Shown piece by piece: positions 15,156-21,791 of a stretch of 21,791 nucleotides of DNA. The DNA comes from Xenorhabdus eapokensis (GTDB lineage Bacteria > Pseudomonadota > Gammaproteobacteria > Enterobacterales > Enterobacteriaceae). The position numbers and the translations under genes are program-made. The stretch is taken from contig NZ_MKGQ01000042.1 in NCBI RefSeq assembly GCF_001908105.1, forward strand, positions 1 through 21,791. The letters run 5' to 3'. The first letter of the stretch is position 1. Each line of letters starts with the position of its first letter. Below the pieces are notes generated by a model. That model was not told the origin of the DNA and did no database searches. It was given only the letters and a program-made list of their open reading frames with translations.

Positions 15156-16827
15156 TAACCAGGATCACAACGAAGCGGATAAGGAAGCGGATAAGAAAGC
15201 ACTGAATACTCACCGCCTGGATGAGCAAGAATGGCAAGCACTGCTTGACCAGTTTATTTGCTGTATCGGTGAGGAAGATCTGGCCGAACTGGAAACGGAA
15301 ATTACCGGTGACCCTGTCACTTATAATCGCCACAAGTTGAACAAACCCATACGCGAACTGACGGAGCTTGAAAACCAGTTTTCTTCCGTGCTTATCCCAG
15401 AATTGCCGATTGATGCTGGGGTGTATGCCCAACATCTGAGCGAAAATATCCTCAATCAGGTTGTGCCCGTATCCTCCCCTACTTTTGTGGGTCACATGAC
15501 ATCAGCGCTTCCCAGACATTTGCCTGCACTTAGTAAGATAGTGACCGCACTGAATCAGAACCTGGTCAAACTGGAAACATCGCATATTTTAACTGCGCTG
15601 GAACGCCAGGTTCTGGGTATGATGCACCAGTTGGTATACCACTGTGATGAAACTTTCTATAAACAGTGGCTTCACAACAGTGATCACGCTCTGGCGACCT
15701 TCTGTTCTGGCGGAACTTTGGCTAATTTAACAGCCATGTGGGCGTGCCGAAACCAGCTTATGCCAGCCGACGGAGATTTTGCTGGTCTTGCACGTGAGGG
15801 ATTAGCCAGAGGGCTGATTCATTATGGCTATAGTGGCTTAGCCATTCTGGTATCGGAACTGGGGCACTATTCGCTGAAAAAAGCGGTAGATATCCTTGGA
15901 TTAGGACAAGATGCCTTGGTAAAAGTAGATACCGACAAAGATGGCAGGATCTGCATTGATGCCCTTCTCACACAATTACAGAAGTTGCGCCAACGCAATA
16001 TCAAACCTATGGCTATTATCGGGATAGCTGGCACCACAGAAACCGGTTCCATTGATCCATTGGACATGCTGGCGGATATCGCTGAACAGGAACAGTGCCA
16101 TTTCCATGTTGATGCCGCTTGGGGCGGAGCAAGTTTACTGTCTGAACGCTATCGGCACTTATTTAGAGGCATCGAACGTGCTGATACAGTGACAATCGAT
16201 GCTCATAAGCAAATGTATGTACCAATGGGAGCAGGTCTGGTGTTATTCCGTCAACCTACCCTGACCAACACCATAGCCCAACATGCTAATTATATTGTGC
16301 GCAAAGGGTCGAAGGATCTGGGTCGCCATACTTTGGAAGGTTCACGCGGTGCAATGTCGCTGATGTTACACAGTAACTTCCATCTGCTTGGCCGCCAGAG
16401 ATTAGCCGGCCTGATAGATGCGGGTATTGAGAAAGCACAATTATTCGCTGATCTCATCCGCCAGCAAGAAGATTTCGAGTTAATCAGTGAGCCACAGCTT
16501 TGCCTGTTAACCTATCGCTATGTACCACCAAAGGTATTACAGGCATTAGGGGAAGGTTCAGAACGGGTAAAACAGCAACTGCATGAATTAATTAATTCTC
16601 TTAACCAAAGTATCCAGACGATGCAATGGTCCGCGGGAAAATCTTTTGTCTCACATACCACTCTCAACCCCGAGCAATGGGCTAGGCAGCCAACAACCGT
16701 TTTGCGTGTTGTGCTGGCAAATCCTCTGACCACGTTGGTAATACTTGAGAATATGCTTAAGGAGCAGCGTCAGCTAGCACAGCAAAGCCCGTTCTGGAAA
16801 ATGCTACACAATTTAATCAATAAATAA
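15139..16827 (+). CDS. panP: PLP-dependent aspartate 1-decarboxylase (PanP type)
   Basis: A group II PLP decarboxylase that forms beta-alanine from aspartate, replacing or supplementing pyruvoyl-type PanD for pantothenate. The 562-residue protein shows SSPTFVGHMTSALPRHLPAL, ATFCSGGTLANLTAMWACRN, HFHVDAAWGGASLL (Asp325 contacting the PLP nitrogen) and TIDAHKQMYVPMGAGL (PLP lysine, Lys357). These match the PanP family known from Vibrio and Photorhabdus-like bacteria; glutamate decarboxylases are shorter and differ in these blocks. I chose ATG 15139, preceded by AGAGGA at five bases; ATG 15118 has no ribosome-binding site. The NRPS gene follows 300 bases downstream on the same strand. Beta-alanine supply to that pathway is an inference. 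Confidence 0.88.
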   Translation: MRYLPDNQDHNEADKEADKKALNTHRLDEQEWQALLDQFICCIGEEDLAELETEITGDPVTYNRHKLNKPIRELTELENQFSSVLIPELPIDAGVYAQHLSENILNQVVPVSSPTFVGHMTSALPRHLPALSKIVTALNQNLVKLETSHILTALERQVLGMMHQLVYHCDETFYKQWLHNSDHALATFCSGGTLANLTAMWACRNQLMPADGDFAGLAREGLARGLIHYGYSGLAILVSELGHYSLKKAVDILGLGQDALVKVDTDKDGRICIDALLTQLQKLRQRNIKPMAIIGIAGTTETGSIDPLDMLADIAEQEQCHFHVDAAWGGASLLSERYRHLFRGIERADTVTIDAHKQMYVPMGAGLVLFRQPTLTNTIAQHANYIVRKGSKDLGRHTLEGSRGAMSLMLHSNFHLLGRQRLAGLIDAGIEKAQLFADLIRQQEDFELISEPQLCLLTYRYVPPKVLQALGEGSERVKQQLHELINSLNQSIQTMQWSAGKSFVSHTTLNPEQWARQPTTVLRVVLANPLTTLVILENMLKEQRQLAQQSPFWKMLHNLINK

Positions 16828-17128
16828 TAATAACTGATTATTCAATTAATTTACTTCAATATGGATGTGCAGCAACCTAACCTCCCTCCTGCTTCTATTA
16901 AAAAACTCCTTACACCGATCTTTATATCAATATTTTTGATACAAATAATTAAAAAACATACAAACCATCCCTTTTATAACAAATTTTCAAAAAACACCGC
17001 ATCCGTTTATGAAAGAGTTAGTTATCCAACCATATTCTAGCGTGCAGCAATGTTAAATAACTCAAATGTAATTCATTAGCCTTACTTCATTAGCCTGATT
17101 AACTAGTTGCACAAGCAGGAGTTAAACA
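16828..17128. other. Intergenic region upstream of the NRPS gene
   Basis: About 300 AT-rich bases without a coding frame. No intrinsic terminator for panP was seen. An 11-base direct repeat TTCATTAGCCT occurs twice with a 14-base period (17072-17082 and 17086-17096), some 33 bases before the NRPS start. It is a possible regulator site. GTGCAGCAA also occurs twice in the region. AGGAG (17117-17121) is the NRPS ribosome-binding site. Confidence 0.4.
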
Positions 17129-20100
17129 ATGCCTATGTCACGTCATCCTATGCCACGTAATAGTAGTAATAATATCACATTCCCACTCAGTTCTCCCCAG
17201 CAAGTCATCTGGCTCGAGCAGTGTTTCCGCCCTCATAGTGCTTGTTATAACTTAGGTTCAGTTATTCTTGTTGAAGGGAAATTGGATGAAGTGCGGTTAA
17301 TAAGCGCTATTGAGGCCGTCATTTATCGTCATGGTGCATTGCGTTTACGACTCGTTAAAACTCAGGAAGTACCACTGCAAGAACTCACCGACACCTTACC
17401 GGTATCTGTGACAATCCACGATTTCTCAGGTTCTGCTGACGCAGAAGAACAAGCTGAACAATACATCCGTACCGCCTTCCTGCGACCGTTTGATTTGCAC
17501 AGTGAACTATGGCGTTTTGCACTGTTACGGATAAGTGACAATCGTTGGTACTGGCATTTTTGTTGTCATCATCTTATCGGCGATGTAACGACTTTAAGAC
17601 TTATTTCCACGGAAATAGCCAACATGTATGCTCAATTAAGCAAAGGAAAAGAATTTACAAAAACAGCGCCCTCTTATCTCGACTTTATTCATGAGGATCA
17701 TGCCTATTTAAACTCACAGCGCTATCTACAAGACCAACAATTCTGGTCAGATCGCTACAAAAACTTACCTCCAGCCTTAATTCAGCCATCAAATTTAGAA
17801 AAAATAGCTGATAGCGAACACCCCGAACCTCTCATTTGGCAACTGGATAAAACGCTCTTTCAGCGAATCGAGGATATTGTCGCTGCAAATGGATTATCCG
17901 TCCTGCATTTTATGTATGCTGTGCTGGCCTGCTATTTCTCACGTACTGCTTATTCACTAACAAACCGTACCGAAGATGAAGAGATTGTTATTGGTATTCC
18001 CATAGATAACCGTAAAAACAACAAACAAAAACATACGGTGGGGATGTTTTCCTCGGTGATTCCGGTCGGCATCACTATTTCGTCCCAGGATACTTTCCTT
18101 GATGTGATGGACAAAACCGCCGCAGAATTACATCGTTGCTACAAACATCAGCGTTTTCCAATTTCAGCAATCAACCAGCTCACACAAATCCGGCAAAAGA
18201 CCGGACGTGATCAGTTATTCGATATTATGCTGTCATTTGACCAGATAGACGTGAATGCCGATATACCAAACGCCACACTTAAATACACCAAAATACAACG
18301 TGGTGCACCATTCCCTCTTTCTATCGCTGTCCATCAATATGTATTAGCTAATAATAATGAAGATGCTCAAACATCTGTCACACTTGAATTTCATTTTTCT
18401 CCTGATTACCTGAGTCGGGCTGAAGTGATAGCCCTCCAGGCTCGTCTCATGGTGTTGATAGAAGCCGCCCTGACATCTCCAGAAACCCAGATCCAAAATT
18501 TACCCCTATTGCCACAAACAGAGCAGCAACAATTGCTGGTGGATTTCAATGCCACACAGATGGATTTCCCGCAAGAGAGACTGATCCATCAATTGATCGA
18601 AGCACAGGCTGCAAAAACACCTAATGCAACAGCAGTGGTATTTGGGGAGTTGTCTCTCAGTTATGAGGAATTGAACCGTCACGCTAATCGTCTGGCTCAC
18701 CACTTGATTGCGCTGGGAGTACGTCCAGACGATCGGGTCGCTCTCTGTGTCGAACGCAGTCTGGAGATGATGGTTGGCTTTCTGGCAATCCTTAAAGCCG
18801 GCGGGGCTTATGTACCGCTTGACCCCGCTTATCCGGCCGAACGGTTAGCCTATATGCTGGAAGATGCGGCACCTGTAGCGTTACTGACTCAATCGGCACT
18901 GTCTCAGTCAGCGTGGCTCGCCCCGTTTAACGCCTTGCCCACGGTCTTACTGGATAACCCCGAATCGAGCCTGACAACACAATCTCTGGCAACACAATCG
19001 ACTGACAATCCAGAGCCTCAAGCCCTGGGATTAGCTGCACACCATCTGGCCTATGTCATTTATACTTCCGGCTCAACGGGGCAACCGAAAGGGGTGATGG
19101 TCGAACATCAGAGCCTGTGCAACTTAATCACCACCCAGCAAGCCACTCTGGCACTCACCACCGACAGTCGCGTCTTACAGTTCATCTCAAACAGTTTCGA
19201 TCCCAGTATTTGGGAATATTGTATGACCTTAATGGCGGGTGCTCGTCTCTATTTGGCCAAACGGGATAAATTGATACCTGGAGCCATATTGTCCGGTTAT
19301 TTAGTAGACCAGACTATCAGCCATGTTATCTTGCCAATGACTGCGTTGGCCGCAATGGATTCCCTGCCCGATACCGTACAAACCTTGATGGTGGGCGGAG
19401 AGGCCTGCCCATCAACCTTAGTCAAACGCTGGTCACCAGGACGGCAGATGCTCAATGCCTATGGGCCGACGGAAACCACGATCTGTGCCACACTCTATTC
19501 ATGTACCGTTTCCGATGACAGTTCAACAGATAATCCGCCACCGATTGGCCGTCCGATTGCCAATACCCAGATTTATATCCTGGATCCACACGGTCACCCC
19601 GTTCCTTGCGGCGTGGCAGGGGAAATTTATATTGCTGGTGCCGGCGTGGCTCGCGGTTATCTCAATCGTCCTGAACTGACTGCCGAACGTTTCCTGACCG
19701 ATCCATTTGCGTCGAAACCCAATGCCCGTATGTACAAAACTGGCGACCTCGGTCGCTGGCTGCCCGATGGCAATATTGAATATCTGGGGCGCAATGATTT
19801 TCAGGTCAAGTTGCGCGGCTTCCGTATCGAGTTGGGGGAAATCGAAGCCAGACTCACGCAATGTGACGGCGTGCGTGAGGCGGTGGTGATTGCGCGTGAA
19901 GACGAACCGGGGCAAAAACGGCTGGTGGCCTACCTGTTACCGCAGAAAGATGCTGAATTGGTACCCGCGACACTGCGCCAGCAACTGGCGCAACACCTAA
20001 CCGAATATATGTTACCCAGTGCTTTTGTCACCCTGGACACTTTCCCGCTGACTCCCAATGGCAAACTCGACCGTCAGGCTCTGCCTGTCCCGGATTTATC

Positions 20101-21791
20101 GGCAGTAGTCGTTCGCGGCTATGAAGCCCCCATCGGTGAAATAGAAATCGCCCTGGCGCAGATTTGGCAGGCGTTGTTAGGTTTAGAACAAGTTGGTCGT
20201 CATGATCATTTCTTCGAACTCGGTGGCCATTCCTTGCTCGCTACCCAACTGACCACACGAGTTCGCCAACTATTAGCAAAGGAATTGCCATTACAACAAC
20301 TCTTTGAACAACCCGTTTTGATGGATTTGGCGCAAACGCTCACTAACACTTCAACCACCACTCAGGTCACAATCCCTGTCGTTGACCACAGCCAGTCGTT
20401 ACCTCTGTCCTTTGCCCAACAGCGTTTATGGTTCCTGGGGCAACTCGATCCGGCCGCCAGCCTGGCTTATCATATCCCTGTGGCATTGCGTCTGACCGGT
20501 CAGCTTAGTCGCCATGTGTTAACCCGTGCATTCGATCACCTGATCGTCCGCCATGAAAGCTTACGTACCCGCTTTGTCCTGGTTTCCGGCCAACCTTGCC
20601 AGCATATCGATCCGGCTGACATTGGCTTTACCCTGCCTTATCAGGACTTACGCTTACTCGCGCCAGAAACGCACTCCGCCCATATTGCTGATTTGACCGC
20701 CCTTGAAGCACAGACGCCTTTTGACTTTACCCAAGACCCGCTGATCCGCGGTCACTTGCTGCAACTGGCAGACGAAGAGCATGTCTTGCTGCTCACGCAA
20801 CACCACATTATCACTGATGGCTGGTCCGTCGGTGTACTGATGCATGAACTCAGTGTGCTTTATCGCGCCCTTCTCGACGGGCAAGACGCACCTTTATCGC
20901 CACTCCCCATTCAGTACGCCGACTATGCTGTCTGGCAGCGTGAATGGCTACAAGAAGCCACTCTCACGGCGCAACGTGATTTCTGGTACACCCAGCTTAC
21001 AGGGGCACCGGCTTTACTCACCCTCCCCACGGATCGGCCGCGCCCCGCGGTACAATCTTTTGTTGGCGACCGAGTTCCTGTGCATGTTGATGCAGACTTA
21101 TTAACCTCACTGAAAAAACTGGGATTGCGCCATAATACTACCTTGTTTATGACGGTGCTCAGTGCCTGGAGTCTGGTACTGGCTAAACTCAGTGGTCAGG
21201 ATGATATCGTTATCGGCACGCCGGTTGCCAACCGTCTACAACATGAACTCGAAGGATTAATCGGTTTCTTCGTCAATACGCTGGCCTTGCGTGTCACCCT
21301 GAATGATACCGTTACTGTCACTGATCTGCTCACCCAGGTTCGGGAGCGGGCGCTGGCTGCCTATGCCCATCAGGATTTACCCTTTGAGCAAGTGGTGGAA
21401 GCCCTCCAACCCGAACGCAATTTAAGCTATAGTCCGATCTTCCAGGTGATGCTGGCCTTAAATAACACTCCTGCTCAGACACTGGCGTTACCCGATGTCC
21501 AATGCACACCTATTGCACAGATGCACCCCAGTGCTCACTTTGATTTGACCTTGTCATTGACTGAAACCGAGGCCGGTCTGGTTGGTGAGCTGGAATATGT
21601 CTCTGATTTATTCGATGCCGCCACCGTTAAGCGGATAGTCGGTTATTTCAATAATGTGCTGACCGCAATGGTGGCAGATGAAACCCAACACATTGCCACC
21701 TTGCCGATGCTACCCGCATCAGAACGGCAACAACTGCTGGTGGATTTCAATGCCACTCAGGCAGATTTCCCGCAAGAAGCGTTGATTCACC
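17129..21791 (+). CDS. Nonribosomal peptide synthetase, N-terminal part (C-A-T-C-...)
   Basis: A large synthetase open from ATG 17129 (AGGAG at seven bases) to the window end, 1554 codons and continuing. The first condensation domain spans about residues 15-455; its active-site motif is HHLIGDV (147-153), with Val in place of the usual Gly. The first adenylation domain spans about 485-985: YTSGSTGQPKG (from 645), NAYGPTE, YKTGDLGRW and PNGKLDRQAL are intact. The carrier domain has FFELGGHSLL with Ser1035. The second condensation domain (about 1085-1500) has HHIITDG from 1225 and lacks epimerisation-type features. The linker LLVDFNAT then leads into a second, cut adenylation domain. A condensation domain at the very start suggests acylation of the first residue (lipopeptide). 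By alignment to GrsA the first specificity code reads D-P-W-I-M-G-A-I-C-K; I do not assign a substrate. The frame has no stop across the window. Confidence 0.93.
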   Translation, partial: MPMSRHPMPRNSSNNITFPLSSPQQVIWLEQCFRPHSACYNLGSVILVEGKLDEVRLISAIEAVIYRHGALRLRLVKTQEVPLQELTDTLPVSVTIHDFSGSADAEEQAEQYIRTAFLRPFDLHSELWRFALLRISDNRWYWHFCCHHLIGDVTTLRLISTEIANMYAQLSKGKEFTKTAPSYLDFIHEDHAYLNSQRYLQDQQFWSDRYKNLPPALIQPSNLEKIADSEHPEPLIWQLDKTLFQRIEDIVAANGLSVLHFMYAVLACYFSRTAYSLTNRTEDEEIVIGIPIDNRKNNKQKHTVGMFSSVIPVGITISSQDTFLDVMDKTAAELHRCYKHQRFPISAINQLTQIRQKTGRDQLFDIMLSFDQIDVNADIPNATLKYTKIQRGAPFPLSIAVHQYVLANNNEDAQTSVTLEFHFSPDYLSRAEVIALQARLMVLIEAALTSPETQIQNLPLLPQTEQQQLLVDFNATQMDFPQERLIHQLIEAQAAKTPNATAVVFGELSLSYEELNRHANRLAHHLIALGVRPDDRVALCVERSLEMMVGFLAILKAGGAYVPLDPAYPAERLAYMLEDAAPVALLTQSALSQSAWLAPFNALPTVLLDNPESSLTTQSLATQSTDNPEPQALGLAAHHLAYVIYTSGSTGQPKGVMVEHQSLCNLITTQQATLALTTDSRVLQFISNSFDPSIWEYCMTLMAGARLYLAKRDKLIPGAILSGYLVDQTISHVILPMTALAAMDSLPDTVQTLMVGGEACPSTLVKRWSPGRQMLNAYGPTETTICATLYSCTVSDDSSTDNPPPIGRPIANTQIYILDPHGHPVPCGVAGEIYIAGAGVARGYLNRPELTAERFLTDPFASKPNARMYKTGDLGRWLPDGNIEYLGRNDFQVKLRGFRIELGEIEARLTQCDGVREAVVIAREDEPGQKRLVAYLLPQKDAELVPATLRQQLAQHLTEYMLPSAFVTLDTFPLTPNGKLDRQALPVPDLSAVVVRGYEAPIGEIEIALAQIWQALLGLEQVGRHDHFFELGGHSLLATQLTTRVRQLLAKELPLQQLFEQPVLMDLAQTLTNTSTTTQVTIPVVDHSQSLPLSFAQQRLWFLGQLDPAASLAYHIPVALRLTGQLSRHVLTRAFDHLIVRHESLRTRFVLVSGQPCQHIDPADIGFTLPYQDLRLLAPETHSAHIADLTALEAQTPFDFTQDPLIRGHLLQLADEEHVLLLTQHHIITDGWSVGVLMHELSVLYRALLDGQDAPLSPLPIQYADYAVWQREWLQEATLTAQRDFWYTQLTGAPALLTLPTDRPRPAVQSFVGDRVPVHVDADLLTSLKKLGLRHNTTLFMTVLSAWSLVLAKLSGQDDIVIGTPVANRLQHELEGLIGFFVNTLALRVTLNDTVTVTDLLTQVRERALAAYAHQDLPFEQVVEALQPERNLSYSPIFQVMLALNNTPAQTLALPDVQCTPIAQMHPSAHFDLTLSLTETEAGLVGELEYVSDLFDAATVKRIVGYFNNVLTAMVADETQHIATLPMLPASERQQLLVDFNATQADFPQEALIH

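Noticed and set aside
19523..19915. 130-codon minus-strand frame inside the NRPS
   Set aside because: Shadow of the adenylation domain, where conserved core motifs fix the plus-strand frame.
1..21791. CRISPR array or tRNA/rRNA genes
   Set aside because: No regularly spaced repeats with spacers and no cloverleaf or rRNA-like sequence were found by reading; a tRNA scan could confirm.

Overview
The window looks like a chromosomal segment of an entomopathogenic enterobacterium of the Morganellaceae, most likely Xenorhabdus (Photorhabdus is the alternative). The proteins are close to enterobacterial families (PhoH, EndA, UspF, AdiA, AdiC, CspA) in moderately AT-rich DNA with decayed insertion sequences. 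A PanP-type aspartate decarboxylase lies next to a large nonribosomal peptide synthetase (NRPS). The genus is an inference from these family resemblances; no search was run.

Left part (1-5.5 kb). Remnants of a gene and of a transposase occupy the edge (about 250-470). A cioA-cioB-DUF2474 operon follows and encodes a cyanide-insensitive-type bd quinol oxidase. Next are an AT-rich orphan gene of unknown function (3268-4143, minus) and phoH (minus). The phoH leader carries a well-formed Pho box, a 19-codon upstream ORF and an intrinsic terminator.

Middle part (5.5-13.1 kb). Here lie a secreted endonuclease I with an extra C-terminal domain, a small unknown protein, two tandem UspF-like stress proteins, an IS5-family transposase remnant cut by an intact IS6-family element, and the acid-resistance operon adiA-adiC (minus). 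The usual regulator adiY is not between adiA and adiC.

Right part (13.1-21.8 kb). A two-gene holin/P5-lysin cassette is followed by a divergent cspA with its long cold-box leader. Then come a possible 48-codon ORF overlapping panP, panP itself, and an NRPS that starts at 17129 and runs off the window. The visible NRPS order is C(starter-like)-A-T-C-(next A). PanP makes beta-alanine from aspartate, so the pair may be the start of a beta-alanine-containing lipopeptide cluster of the xenoamicin type. This is the most notable system here, with the phoH leader second.
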